Positions 18,556 through 26,206 of a stretch of DNA of 51,215 bases are shown piece after piece (the stretch's first letter is position 1; each line of letters begins with the position of its first letter). Source of the DNA: Elusimicrobiota bacterium (GTDB taxonomy: Bacteria > Elusimicrobiota > Elusimicrobia > UBA1565 > UBA9628); assembly GCA_026388095.1 (NCBI GenBank), contig JAPLKL010000016.1:1-51215 (forward strand), in the 5' to 3' direction. Below the pieces are notes generated by a model. That model searched no databases and was not told the DNA's origin. It saw only the letters and a list, made by a program, of their open reading frames with translations. The position numbers and the translations under genes were made by a program.

Positions 18556-19197
18556 CTAAGGGCGTTCGAGCTCGGGATCCTTCAGATAGAGTCTGAGGAC
18601 GATCCCCAGGTAGGCGAAGCCGAATAGATAGCCCCCTATCACATCCGTCACCCAATGGGCGCCGAGATATATCCGGGAGATCGAGATGGAGAGGATCAGG
18701 AAGGCGGAAAGAACGCCGATGACGATCCTCCAGAACGAGGGGATCTTCTTGTTGGCGGACATCACCGCCAGGAGGAAACCGAAGAACACGACGTAGTGGA
18801 CCACATGCCCGCTGGGGAAGCTGGATTGGCCGGCGTCCGTGAGCAATTCAGCATTCTCCCAGGTCGGCCGGGGGCGGCCTACCAGCATCTTGACCAGGCT
18901 ATTGAGCAGGTCGGCGACGGGAGCGGCCAGGACGAAGAAGGATTCCCGTCGGCAGCGGGCCGCGAAGAAGAGCGCCGAGGCCAGGATGATCGAAAGAGAC
19001 GCGACGATGGGATCGCCGAAGAAGCTGATGCCCCTCATCACGGCGGTCAGATGCCTCATGCCGAGTTCCTGGCTCTCCTGGGTCACGTAGATGTCGAAGG
19101 AGGATATCGGATGAAGCCGGACGAAGGATATCAATCCCGCGACGGCGGCGGCCAAGCAGGCATAGAGGGCCAGCAGACGCTTATGCGCTGGCGTCAT
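18556..19197 (-). CDS. PAP2-superfamily membrane phosphatase
   Basis: 213 residues with about six membrane helices. All three PAP2 motifs are present: KMLVGRPRP, SSFPSGH, and SRIYLGAHWVTDVIGG with the catalytic His residues. Such enzymes remove phosphate from phosphatidate, phosphatidylglycerophosphate or undecaprenyl diphosphate at the membrane; which one is not readable here. It overlaps the end of the diacylglycerol-kinase-like gene by 17 nt and is followed by a broken CDP-alcohol transferase, so a lipid-modifying operon is likely. Confidence 0.9.
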   Translation of the reverse strand: MTPAHKRLLALYACLAAAVAGLISFVRLHPISSFDIYVTQESQELGMRHLTAVMRGISFFGDPIVASLSIILASALFFAARCRRESFFVLAAPVADLLNSLVKMLVGRPRPTWENAELLTDAGQSSFPSGHVVHYVVFFGFLLAVMSANKKIPSFWRIVIGVLSAFLILSISISRIYLGAHWVTDVIGGYLFGFAYLGIVLRLYLKDPELERP

Positions 19198-20098
19198 CTT
19201 TCTTGCCGGGGACCAGGACCTGGATCGCCCCGGGAACGACCTTAAAATGGAGGGGGATCCGGTCCAAGACCTCGCCGTCGCATTGCACCGTCTGCTCGGG
19301 GCTTGCGGAGACGCTGATGTCCCGGCCTTGCCAGTGCTGGACCAATTCCAGGTCGTGCGGACGTTCCCGTTGGATCAAGGTGACCGCCAGAAGCTTGAGC
19401 AGGCTGAGGTTCGCCTTGCGCACGACCACGACATCCAGCAGCCCGTCGCTGACATCGATGTGCTTGTCGAACGATACGCTGCTGAACCCGAGGTTCCCGG
19501 TGTTGGCGACGATGCAGGTCCAGCCTTGGACTTCGTGCTCCTCGCCATCGATCTTCAGATGGTAGACGGCTTTTTCAGCTTTCCTCATCGCTGCGGCCGC
19601 CGACAAGAGATAGGCGAAGATGCCGTGCTTGTTCTTGGCCTCGCGATCCGCGCCTTTGACGACGTCCGCCTCGAAGCCGAAGCATACTCCCGCGGTGAAA
19701 TAGCGCTCATCGAACCGCCCCACGTCGATGGCTTTCGTCTCCGGCGGGACGCGGCCCAGGAGCGCGCAGGCTTCTTTGAGGTCGCCGGGTATGCCGAGCT
19801 CGGTGGCCAGGACGTTCGCCGAGCCTCCCGGCAGGATGGCCAAAGGGATGTCCGACCCGATCAGGCCGCTGACCGCTTCCATGACCGTGCCGTCGCCGCC
19901 GTAGACGGCGAGGGCATCGGCTCCGTCCTTGACGGCGGCCTTGGCCAACTGGATCGCGTCGCCCGCCCGGTGGGTGATCGCCGCTTTCCACTCGATGCCG
20001 GCTTCCTTCATGGACGCGTTGATGATGGATAGAATGGAGCCGCCTTGCCCGGAGGCGGGATTGATGATGATGTGGATATCGGTTATCTTCTTCTCCAC
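19181..20098 (-). CDS. Diacylglycerol/lipid kinase-like protein (YegS/DAGK family)
   Basis: 305 residues from GTG 20098, chosen because it begins just before the conserved IIINPASGQGG. The catalytic-domain motifs GGDGTVMEAVSGL and LPGGSANVLATELG are present, and the C-terminal beta domain ends in a basic tail. The family phosphorylates lipid hydroxyls using ATP. A TATCAT hexamer lies about 10 nt before the GTG and no Shine-Dalgarno is seen. The gene overlaps the PAP2 gene by 17 nt, so kinase and phosphatase are co-expressed. Confidence 0.88.
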   Translation of the reverse strand: MEKKITDIHIIINPASGQGGSILSIINASMKEAGIEWKAAITHRAGDAIQLAKAAVKDGADALAVYGGDGTVMEAVSGLIGSDIPLAILPGGSANVLATELGIPGDLKEACALLGRVPPETKAIDVGRFDERYFTAGVCFGFEADVVKGADREAKNKHGIFAYLLSAAAAMRKAEKAVYHLKIDGEEHEVQGWTCIVANTGNLGFSSVSFDKHIDVSDGLLDVVVVRKANLSLLKLLAVTLIQRERPHDLELVQHWQGRDISVSASPEQTVQCDGEVLDRIPLHFKVVPGAIQVLVPGKKDDASA

Positions 20099-20202
20099 GA
20101 CAAGGGTAATGATACAAAAACGCCGCCGGATCGGGCTCCGGGCCTCGAGCGGCTTGCCCGAAGGCGTCAGTAATTTTCCCAATGTGAAGGCCCCGAGAAG
20201 TC

Positions 20203-20211
20203 TGTTATAGT
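20203..20211 (+). promoter_or_regulatory. Extended -10 (TGT-TATAGT) for first Spy-like gene
   Basis: CTGTTATAGTCA occurs here and again at 20988-20999 upstream of the second paralog, so the promoter was duplicated with the gene. Confidence 0.6.
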
Positions 20212-20257
20212 CATAAGTGACGAGCGGAAAGAAGGTCGCTTGATGTCAGGAGGGGAT

Positions 20258-20803
20258 ATGAAAAAAGCAACGATATTGATGTTGGCGTGCGCGCTGCTGG
20301 TCCCTGCGCTCGGCGCCATGGCGCAGGAGCAAGGCGGGCCGCCAAAGGGTGAGGGGCAGGGCAAGGGACTGAAGGGGCCGAAGGGACCGTTGGCCAAGTT
20401 CATCATCGAGTTGCCCGCTGAGCATCCGATGACCACGACGCACTTCGCGGACATGATGGCGGAGCGCCTCCAGCTCTCAGACGAGCAGAAGTCCAAGGTC
20501 CAAAAGGTGATGGCAACGTCCAAGCCTGGCCTGCAGGAGAAATTCGCTGAGATACTCAAGGTCCGCAAGGAGATGCAAGCCCTGGAGAAGGACCTCTGGG
20601 ACAAGATCCGCGCGACCTTGAACGACGATCAGAAGAAGTCCTTTGGCTGGATCGATCGGTGGCCAGGGGGGCCGAGCGGGCCGGGCGAACCAGGCCTGCG
20701 CCAGGGCGGCCAGCAGGGCGGCAGGGGCGAGGGACCCGGCGGCCAAGGCCGGGGGGAGCAGCCTGCGCAGCCTCCGCAGGAATGGCCGGGCGGAGGAAAA
20801 TAG
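20258..20803 (+). CDS. Spy/CpxP-like periplasmic protein, paralog 1
   Basis: 181 residues. Signal peptide (ATILMLACALLVPALGAMAQ), then a helical core with the LTxxQ-like repeats of the Spy/CpxP family (LQLSDEQKSKVQKV and ATLNDDQKKSF), and a Gly/Pro/Gln-rich tail. Spy-type proteins are periplasmic chaperones or metal-stress sensors. AGGAGGGG lies just before the ATG at 20258; an upstream in-frame ATG (20240) would interrupt the signal peptide. Two further paralogs follow at 21044 and 23630. The low-complexity tail is unusual for Spy and may be a flexible binding region. Confidence 0.8.
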   Translation: MKKATILMLACALLVPALGAMAQEQGGPPKGEGQGKGLKGPKGPLAKFIIELPAEHPMTTTHFADMMAERLQLSDEQKSKVQKVMATSKPGLQEKFAEILKVRKEMQALEKDLWDKIRATLNDDQKKSFGWIDRWPGGPSGPGEPGLRQGGQQGGRGEGPGGQGRGEQPAQPPQEWPGGGK

Positions 20804-20829
20804 CTGCGGCGCAAGCCTGACTTGGACCG

Positions 20830-20866
20830 AAGGCCGGGACCGGGGCTTTGCCCCGCTCCCGGCCTT
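20830..20866 (+). terminator. Long hairpin after first Spy-like gene
   Basis: AAGGCCGGGA and its complement enclose a second CGGGGC/GCCCCG stem with a TTT loop. Sixteen of 17 pairs form. The T-run afterwards is weak (CTTGCTTG), so termination may be partial. Confidence 0.6.
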
Positions 20867-20988
20867 GCTTGACGGCCTGGGCAGCCGGCCTAGCGCACTC
20901 CCCTTTTGGTATTTTGGCTCTCCCAAGGGCTACGGGATTCCCCGAGTTAAAATTACTAGATTCCCCGATACGCAATACCCGAATGACC

Positions 20989-20997
20989 TGTTATAGT
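20989..20997 (+). promoter_or_regulatory. Extended -10 (TGT-TATAGT) for second Spy-like gene
   Basis: Same CTGTTATAGTCA sequence as at 20202-20213, at a comparable distance before the paralog's start. Confidence 0.6.
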
Positions 20998-21043
20998 CAA
21001 GAGGCGTACGGAAGCAGGGCCCGCTTCTTGCGGGGGGGGAAAT

Positions 21044-21571
21044 GTGAGGAAAACGACGATATTGTTGCTGGCGTGCGCTTTGCTGGCCCCGGCGCTCGGC
21101 GCCATGGCGCAGGAGCCGGGCGGGCCGCCCCAGGGCGAGGGGCAGGGCCAGGCACCGAAGGGGCCGCCGTCCAAGTTCATCATGGACGTGCCCACGGAGC
21201 ATCCGATGACCACGGCTGGCTTCGCGGGCAAGCTCGCGGAGAGCCTCCAGCTCTCGGACGAGCAGAAGGCCAAGTTCCAAAAGGTGATCGCGGCGTCAAA
21301 ACCCAGCCTGCAGAAGAAAGCCGTGGAGATGCGCAAGCTCCGCAAGGAGATGCAAGCCCTGGAGAAGGACGTGTGGGACCAGATCGGCGCGACCTTGAAC
21401 GACGATCAGAAGAGGTCCGTGGGCTGGATCAATCGCTGGCGAGGGCCGAGCCGGCCGGGCGAACCAGGCCTACGCCAGGGCGGCCTGCAGGGCGACAGGG
21501 GCCCGGGACCCAGCGGCCAAACCCGGGGGGAGCAGCCTCCGAAGGAAGGGCCGGGCGGAGAAAAGACTTAG
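21044..21571 (+). CDS. Spy/CpxP-like periplasmic protein, paralog 2
   Basis: 175 residues from a GTG start with a G-rich Shine-Dalgarno. The signal peptide (TTILLLACALLAPALGAMAQ), core (EHPMTTAGFAGKLAESLQLS, DEQKAKFQKVIAASKPSLQ) and second LTxxQ-like repeat (ATLNDDQKRSV) are closely related to paralog 1, as is the Gly/Pro/Gln-rich tail. It probably arose by tandem duplication including the promoter. The first conserved Phe/Met residues differ, so partner specificity may differ. Confidence 0.8.
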   Translation: MRKTTILLLACALLAPALGAMAQEPGGPPQGEGQGQAPKGPPSKFIMDVPTEHPMTTAGFAGKLAESLQLSDEQKAKFQKVIAASKPSLQKKAVEMRKLRKEMQALEKDVWDQIGATLNDDQKRSVGWINRWRGPSRPGEPGLRQGGLQGDRGPGPSGQTRGEQPPKEGPGGEKT

Positions 21572-21601
21572 ACCGAAGCCCGGGCCGCTCAGCTCAGCCT
21601 T

Positions 21602-22249
21602 TCATCGGCAGAGCGCTCCGCCCTCTACACGCTCGGCCGGATAGGGCTTGGTCCCGTCGGGGCACTGTTCCACGGCCCGGTAGGGCTTGGCCGGGTCCTG
21701 GGTCTTCACATAGAACCTGGGCTTCTCCAGGCCGCCCTCCGGGCCGTTGAAGCGGAAGCGCCAGCCGAAAATGGTCGTGGGCTTGGAGGGCCGGCTCTGC
21801 TCCGCGGCGCGCAGGCGCTGCCATGACTCCGGGCTCATGGCCAGCCCAAGGAATACCGCGGCCCCGGCCAGGACACGCAGAGCGGCCGGGGGCTTCTCGA
21901 ACCGGCGCAGAGCGCGCCAGGCGGCATAGACGAGGCCCGACCAGAACAGGAGGCTGAAGAAGAGCGCGGGATGGATGATCGCGTAGCAGAGGTCCAGGAA
22001 AAGCCCCAGCACCAAGAACGCGCCGCCCGCCAGGCAGGCGGCGAGCAGGGGGAGGGCCGCCAGGACGGCGAGAACCGCGGCCGCTCCTTTCGGCTTGGCG
22101 CCGGCGCAGCGCCGGGCCACCTCGAGGCAGGACATGCAAACCACCGCGGCGACGAGTCCTCCCGGGCCGAGCACCACATAGGCGGCGGCCGCGGCCAAGG
22201 CGCAGGCCCAGACGAAACCGGGCCGCGGCGCCGCGGCCTTCTTGATCAC
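21602..22249 (-). CDS. Membrane protein of unknown function
   Basis: 215 residues, five or so hydrophobic segments in the first 150 (FVWACALAAAAAYVVLG, AAVLAVLAALPLLAACLAGG, LFLDLCYAIIHPALFFSLLFW), then a soluble C-terminal part (TTIFGWRFRFNGPEGG, DPAKPYRAVEQCPDG). It starts GTG, overlapping the TGA of the OB-fold gene (GTGA), so the two are translationally coupled. No family recognised. Confidence 0.6.
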   Translation of the reverse strand: MIKKAAAPRPGFVWACALAAAAAYVVLGPGGLVAAVVCMSCLEVARRCAGAKPKGAAAVLAVLAALPLLAACLAGGAFLVLGLFLDLCYAIIHPALFFSLLFWSGLVYAAWRALRRFEKPPAALRVLAGAAVFLGLAMSPESWQRLRAAEQSRPSKPTTIFGWRFRFNGPEGGLEKPRFYVKTQDPAKPYRAVEQCPDGTKPYPAERVEGGALCR

Positions 22250-22932
22250 TTGACGGCCGCGTCCTCCACCAGCACCGGATAGAAATACCCCGCCCCGATG
22301 TCCTTGTCCGCGGCGACCTTGCCCTTGACGGTGACCACCTGTCCCGCCTTGGGCAGGTCCTTGGTGGTGACGGTGATGTCGTGGGTCCCGGCCTTCGCGT
22401 CGCCGGTCCCGTCCTGGAGATGGAGCCAGTTGCGCCCCATGATCTCCGGCGAGACCTTGACGACCTTGCCCCGCACCGTGACGTCCTTGCCCTCGAGCTC
22501 CTTGCGCCGGGCATGGAGCTCGGCTACGGTGAAGGCGCTGGGGCCCTCGGCCTTGGCGACCTTGAGGCCGGCCTCGGGCGCGGCCTCGCTCGAGCCGTGC
22601 CCGGGCATCATGGCGCCGCGCCCCTTGCCGGTCGAAGTCCCCGAAACCAGGCCCGGCGAGAAGATGATGGCTGGGAAGGTGCGCTTGAGGGTCCTGCTCT
22701 TGAAGTTCCGCATCGCCATGCCGGGCTGGAAGGACAGCTTCTGGCCCTTGGCGACCTTCGTCGGCGGGGCCGCCAGCCAGACGGAGCCCTGGTCTTGGAC
22801 CAGCCGCACGTAGGTGTAGCCGCCCGAGTCCATGGTCTCGGCCACCACTCCGGTGACGGGCGCCTGCGGCCCCGGCGCCGCGACACCGAGCGCTGCGGCC
22901 GATAGCAGGACCGCCGGCAAGAGCTTGATCAT
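22246..22932 (-). CDS. Secreted double OB-fold (NrfJ-like) protein
   Basis: 228 residues. Signal peptide (LLPAVLLSAAALGVAA). The first domain (about 25-90) has VVAETMDSGGYTYVRL, SVWLAAPP, and MRNFKSRTLKRTF, the pattern of NrfJ-like periplasmic proteins. A Gly/Ala-rich linker precedes a second OB-fold (about 135-225): DVTVRGKVVKVSPEIMG-x-NWLHLQDGTG. Function of the family is unclear; some members sit near cytochrome genes. AGGAGG lies 6 nt before the ATG and TGGTATCAT further upstream is a good extended -10. Confidence 0.75.
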   Translation of the reverse strand: MIKLLPAVLLSAAALGVAAPGPQAPVTGVVAETMDSGGYTYVRLVQDQGSVWLAAPPTKVAKGQKLSFQPGMAMRNFKSRTLKRTFPAIIFSPGLVSGTSTGKGRGAMMPGHGSSEAAPEAGLKVAKAEGPSAFTVAELHARRKELEGKDVTVRGKVVKVSPEIMGRNWLHLQDGTGDAKAGTHDITVTTKDLPKAGQVVTVKGKVAADKDIGAGYFYPVLVEDAAVK

Positions 22933-22972
22933 CGCATTCCTCCTAGGGACTGCCCAGGGCTATGATACCAAA

Positions 22973-23548
22973 ACGCCGCGGGCCTTCTTCGGATTTGACC
23001 TTTTCCTGCCCGGCCCGGTCTTGGCCCAAGCGCGGCCCAAAGCCGCGCCCGCCCATGACCGGGTCGTCCGCGTCGGGGTCCAGGTGGTGGTCTGGCCCGC
23101 GGAGTCCTTGCTGGTGGCGCATCTGATGATCCATAGATACGGACGGCCGGAGGAGGTCCATGCCGACCGCCTGGTCTGGCGCTCCCGCTGGCCCTGGAAG
23201 AGGATCGTGGTCAGCGCGGGCTCGCGGGCCAAGCCCCTGGAGCAGGTCGTCGCCTACCGCGTCCCGGCGGACAAGCTCCAAGATCTGGGGCGCTTCTCCC
23301 GCCGCTTGCTGGTCGACCAGGCGCGCGGGGAGCTCTCCTCGCTCAGCGACCGCGAGGACTACAACCGCCTGGCGCTGAACCTGGCCGACGAGGTCGTGCG
23401 CGGCAGGCGGACGCCTGAGCAGGCCAGGCGGTTCTTCGTCCGGACGGTCAGGCTCTCTTTGGCCGGGAAGGACGGCCCCTACACGAAGAGGCTCTTCATC
23501 GCGCCTCCGCTCATGTATCCGCCGCCTTCCCGCCTGGAGCGCTTCTGA
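22973..23548 (+). CDS. Probable secreted protein, start codon unclear
   Basis: About 191 residues from position 22973. The frame reads PRAFFGFDLFLPGPVLAQ as a likely signal peptide, then a charged body (RFSRRLLVDQARGELSSLS, LADEVVRGRRTPEQARRFFVRT). It contains no standard start near the signal peptide. ACG at 22973 sits 6 nt after TATGAT (22961-22966), exactly where leaderless genes here place their ATG, so either ACG initiates or an ATG was lost. TTG 23021 would remove the signal peptide. A longer open frame from 22832 is antisense to the OB-fold gene and unlikely. No family recognised. Confidence 0.5.
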   Translation, partial: TPRAFFGFDLFLPGPVLAQARPKAAPAHDRVVRVGVQVVVWPAESLLVAHLMIHRYGRPEEVHADRLVWRSRWPWKRIVVSAGSRAKPLEQVVAYRVPADKLQDLGRFSRRLLVDQARGELSSLSDREDYNRLALNLADEVVRGRRTPEQARRFFVRTVRLSLAGKDGPYTKRLFIAPPLMYPPPSRLERF

Positions 23549-23589
23549 CCGCCGCGGCGCGGGCCGCAGCCTAAACGGCTCCGTTGGTA

Positions 23590-23595
23590 TATAAT
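23590..23595 (+). promoter_or_regulatory. -10 hexamer TATAAT for third Spy-like gene
   Basis: A consensus TATAAT about 34 nt before the ATG at 23630. No matching -35 is clear. Confidence 0.55.
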
Positions 23596-23629
23596 ATGTT
23601 TGCTGACCCCGCACGGGTCGGGAGGGGAC

Positions 23630-24187
23630 ATGAAAAAGACGACGATTTTGATATTGGCGTGCGCGCTGCTGGTCCCGGCGCTGGCGGCGCTGGCGCAGGA
23701 GGAGGGCGGACCGCCGCAGGGCGAGGGACCGGAAGGGCGGCCGCCCATGGACCTGGGGATGCCCACGGAGCATCCGATGACCTCCGCGCGCTTCGCGGAC
23801 ATGCTCACGCAGCGGCTCGAGCTCTCCGACGAGCAGAAGGCCAAGGTCCAAAGCGCGATCGCGGGGTCCAAGGAGGGCCTGAAGAAGAAATTCGCTGAGA
23901 TACAAAAGGTCCGCAAGGAGATGGAAGCCCTGGAGAAGGACCTCTGGGGCAAGATCGGAGCGGCCTTGACCGAGGAGCAGAAGCGGACCTTGGACGAGAT
24001 GCAGAGGATGCGGCCCGGCGGGCCCGGCGGGCCGGGCATGCGCCGCGGCGGCGAGGGCGGCCAGCAGGGCGGCATGAGGCCCGGCGGCAGGGGCCGCGGC
24101 CGCAGGGGTCCGGGACGCACGGGACAAGGCGGGGGGCAGCAGCAGCCTCAGCAGGGTCCGCAGGAAGAGCCGGGCGGCGACCAGTAG
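23630..24187 (+). CDS. Spy/CpxP-like periplasmic protein, paralog 3
   Basis: 185 residues with GGAGGGG just before the ATG. The same architecture as the paralogs at 20258 and 21044: signal peptide (TILILACALLVPALAALAQ), EHPMTSARFADMLTQRLELS, DEQKAKVQSAIAGSKEGLKK, second repeat ALTEEQKRTLDEM, then an Arg/Gly/Gln-rich tail longer than in the others. It is the most diverged of the three, and two minus-strand genes separate it from paralog 2. Confidence 0.8.
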   Translation: MKKTTILILACALLVPALAALAQEEGGPPQGEGPEGRPPMDLGMPTEHPMTSARFADMLTQRLELSDEQKAKVQSAIAGSKEGLKKKFAEIQKVRKEMEALEKDLWGKIGAALTEEQKRTLDEMQRMRPGGPGGPGMRRGGEGGQQGGMRPGGRGRGRRGPGRTGQGGGQQQPQQGPQEEPGGDQ

Positions 24188-24230
24188 CGGCGGCTCAGCT
24201 CCGCGCGGCCGCCCGGACCGGGTCCGCTGG

Positions 24231-24252
24231 CCCGGCATCATCTGATGCCGGG
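24231..24252 (+). terminator. Perfect hairpin after third Spy-like gene
   Basis: CCCGGCATCA-TC-TGATGCCGGG, 10 bp with a 2-nt loop, 44 nt after the stop. There is no T-tract, so it may be a processing site or barrier rather than a strong intrinsic terminator. Confidence 0.5.
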
Positions 24253-24285
24253 GTCCGAGCCATATATTCGCGGCGCCAAATACAT

Positions 24286-24291
24286 TATAAT
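24286..24291 (+). promoter_or_regulatory. -10 hexamer TATAAT before a leaderless mini-ORF
   Basis: TATAAT ends 6 nt before an ATG at 24298, which opens a 6-codon reading frame overlapping the start of the receiver-GcvH gene. Confidence 0.6.
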
Positions 24292-24297
24292 TACAAA

Positions 24298-24318
24298 ATG
24301 CTCCAGGTGAGACCATGA
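24298..24318 (+). CDS. Six-codon upstream mini-ORF (MLQVRP)
   Basis: ATG at the predicted transcription start, six codons, and a TGA that overlaps the ATG of the next gene (ATGA). It may control translation of the receiver-GcvH protein by reinitiation. The only support is position and overlap. Confidence 0.35.
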   Translation: MLQVRP

Positions 24319-25121
24319 AGAAAGAATGCGACCTGCTCGTGGTGGATGACGAGCCCGCGATCACCGGCTCCGTGGCGAGGATATGCGCGGCCGAGGGGAT
24401 GACGGTCGACCAGGCGGATTGCGCGGCCGCCGGATTCGCGATGCTGGAGCGCTGCGCCTATCGTCTCATCGTCTGCGACATCAGGATGGCGGGCGTGGAC
24501 GGCTTCCAGTTCCTGTCGACGGTCGCGGCCATGCACATCTCCACGCCGGTCGTCATGGTCACCGGCTATGCCACGGTCCAGAACGTGGTGCGGTCCATGT
24601 TCTCGGGGGCCGTCGATTTCATCCCGAAGCCCTTCACCAGCGACGAGCTGCTGGCCGTGGTCCAGCGCGGTCTGCGCTACGACCAGCTGCTGAAGGAGGC
24701 GATCGCCGCCGCCGTGAAGTCGCCCCCGGGCGCGGCGCCGTATGCGTCGTGCCCGCTGGAATACCGCCGCCTCGGGCATGTCAGCTGGGTGTCCATGGAG
24801 AGCCGGGAGGCCGCCTTGGTGGGGGTCTGCGACCCGTTCGTCAGGACCGTAGGCGGGGTGCGCAGCGTCAAGCTCATGGCTGCCGGCGGCGAGATCGTCC
24901 AGGGGGACCGCTGCGCGGCGATCATCTCGGAGGATGGCTTGTCGCACGGCGTGATGAGCCCGATCAGCGGCCGGATCCTCGGCGTGAATGCCAAGGTCGT
25001 CTCGCGCCGGTCCTTGGTCGAGGAAGAGCCGTATGCCAAAGGGTGGCTGTATCGGGTCCTGCCCTCCAACCCCGAGCCCGAGTTCAATGAGCTGGTCAGG
25101 TGCCGCGTGGATTCCCTGTAA
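24315..25121 (+). CDS. Response-regulator receiver fused to GcvH-like domain lacking the lipoyl lysine
   Basis: 268 residues. Receiver domain about 1-125: D11/D12, phospho-acceptor D55 in VCDIRM, T83 in MVTGYA, K105 in IPKPF. After a linker, residues about 148-262 resemble glycine-cleavage H protein (RRLGHVSWVSM, MSPISGRILGVN, EEEPYAKGWLYRV). At the position of the lipoylated Lys (ESVKAAS in GcvH) this protein has SEDGLSH, with Gly208 in its place, so it cannot be lipoylated there. No DNA-binding domain. It probably signals by protein contact; the partner is unknown. AGGTGAG precedes the ATG. Confidence 0.8.
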   Translation: MKKECDLLVVDDEPAITGSVARICAAEGMTVDQADCAAAGFAMLERCAYRLIVCDIRMAGVDGFQFLSTVAAMHISTPVVMVTGYATVQNVVRSMFSGAVDFIPKPFTSDELLAVVQRGLRYDQLLKEAIAAAVKSPPGAAPYASCPLEYRRLGHVSWVSMESREAALVGVCDPFVRTVGGVRSVKLMAAGGEIVQGDRCAAIISEDGLSHGVMSPISGRILGVNAKVVSRRSLVEEEPYAKGWLYRVLPSNPEPEFNELVRCRVDSL

Positions 25122-25246
25122 CAGGGTCTGGGATCGCGCCCAGGCAGAGGCAGTCCAGAGGTCCTAGCGGAAGCCGGGTCTTTTTCCGCATGCCGGCTGC
25201 CCGAGTGTCCCTCCCGGGGCTCCGCAAAACCGCTCATACTCCCGAT

Positions 25247-26095
25247 ATGCGCCCGCCCTGCCGGCTGCTTGGGCTGTTTCTCGCCTCTGTCTTTCTGGCC
25301 GCGGCAAACGGTTCGGCCGCGGACAATCAATCCCTCCGTGAGCTCCGCCGATGGGGGGACCAGCTCAACATAGCCCCTGATGCTCCCGTCGCCTTGCCTG
25401 AGGGCAGGCCGGTGGCCGCGGCCCCCGGCGCGGACCCGCTGGAGCTCCCCGCGCGCTGGACCATGGCCTGCGCGAGGGAGGAATGGCGGTATGCGAATCT
25501 GCTGGCGCTCCCCCAGGAGACGGTGGAGCGGTATTTTCAGGAGCTGGTGAGGAGCACTTTCGTCAAAGGATTCACGCGCCTTTCCGCCGTCAACGGGCCC
25601 ATGGCGGAGGAACTGCTGCGGCGGGCGCGAAGCTCTTCGGTGTCCATACGCTGCAAGAATCTCCAGGGTCCTTACGGCGAGTCGAGGAATCCCTTGCTCG
25701 CGCGGCTCATCGGCCCCGGCTGGATCAACGTCAACAGCGCCTTGCTGTCGGTCTACGCCAGCGCCAAGGAGCTCAACAAGACCATCCCGGCCGACGGCGA
25801 GATGGCGGCGTTCCGCGTGGCTGAGGACGGCGGGGACCTGGCCATCTTCCATGAGATGCTGCACGCCGTGGGCCTGGACACCTTGCCCATGCGCGTCCAC
25901 AACGACCCCAGGGCCGACCGCTCCAAGGACCTCGTGTTCGCATGCACGGATGCGGTCTTCTCAGCCAGCCGGGACGACTGCATCGCCTGCGCCCTGGCCC
26001 GCAGCGTGAACGGCTCCTTCGTCGCGTCCGAGTCCCCCGCAGATGTGGATGCCGCCTCCCGGAGCTGCGACGCCCTGTCGCGGCCCGGCAGATAG
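25247..26095 (+). CDS. Secreted zinc-metalloprotease-like protein
   Basis: 282 residues. Signal peptide (LLGLFLASVFLAAANGSAA). The zinc site is HEMLH (H202, E203, H206), with AVGLD after it and H218 as a possible third ligand, in an otherwise unfamiliar domain with several cysteines (CKNLQ, FACTDAVF, DDCIACA) likely to form disulphides. ATG 25247 is preferred because it begins the signal peptide; CATACT lies 6 nt upstream with no Shine-Dalgarno, as in other leaderless genes here. It follows the receiver-GcvH gene on the same strand by 125 nt. Substrate unknown. Confidence 0.7.
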   Translation: MRPPCRLLGLFLASVFLAAANGSAADNQSLRELRRWGDQLNIAPDAPVALPEGRPVAAAPGADPLELPARWTMACAREEWRYANLLALPQETVERYFQELVRSTFVKGFTRLSAVNGPMAEELLRRARSSSVSIRCKNLQGPYGESRNPLLARLIGPGWINVNSALLSVYASAKELNKTIPADGEMAAFRVAEDGGDLAIFHEMLHAVGLDTLPMRVHNDPRADRSKDLVFACTDAVFSASRDDCIACALARSVNGSFVASESPADVDAASRSCDALSRPGR

Positions 26096-26206
26096 GCTGG
26101 CAGGCAGGGCCGTTTCTCCGAAAATTTAACCGGATTTTGCCGAATTTTTAACGGCCTGTAACATCGGCGCAAGGCCCCCGGATTATACTCCAGATAGAGG
26201 CAAGCC
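26096..26206 (+). promoter_or_regulatory. AT-rich intergenic with -10 TATACT
   Basis: An unusually A/T-rich stretch (26120-26165) is followed by ATTATACTCC near 26182-26191, about 20 nt before the ATG of the repeat protein. AGAGG lies 5 nt upstream of that ATG. Confidence 0.45.

Noticed and set aside
22832-22972. N-terminal extension of the 22973-23548 frame
   Set aside because: Antisense to the start of the OB-fold gene and placed before the promoter-like TATGAT.
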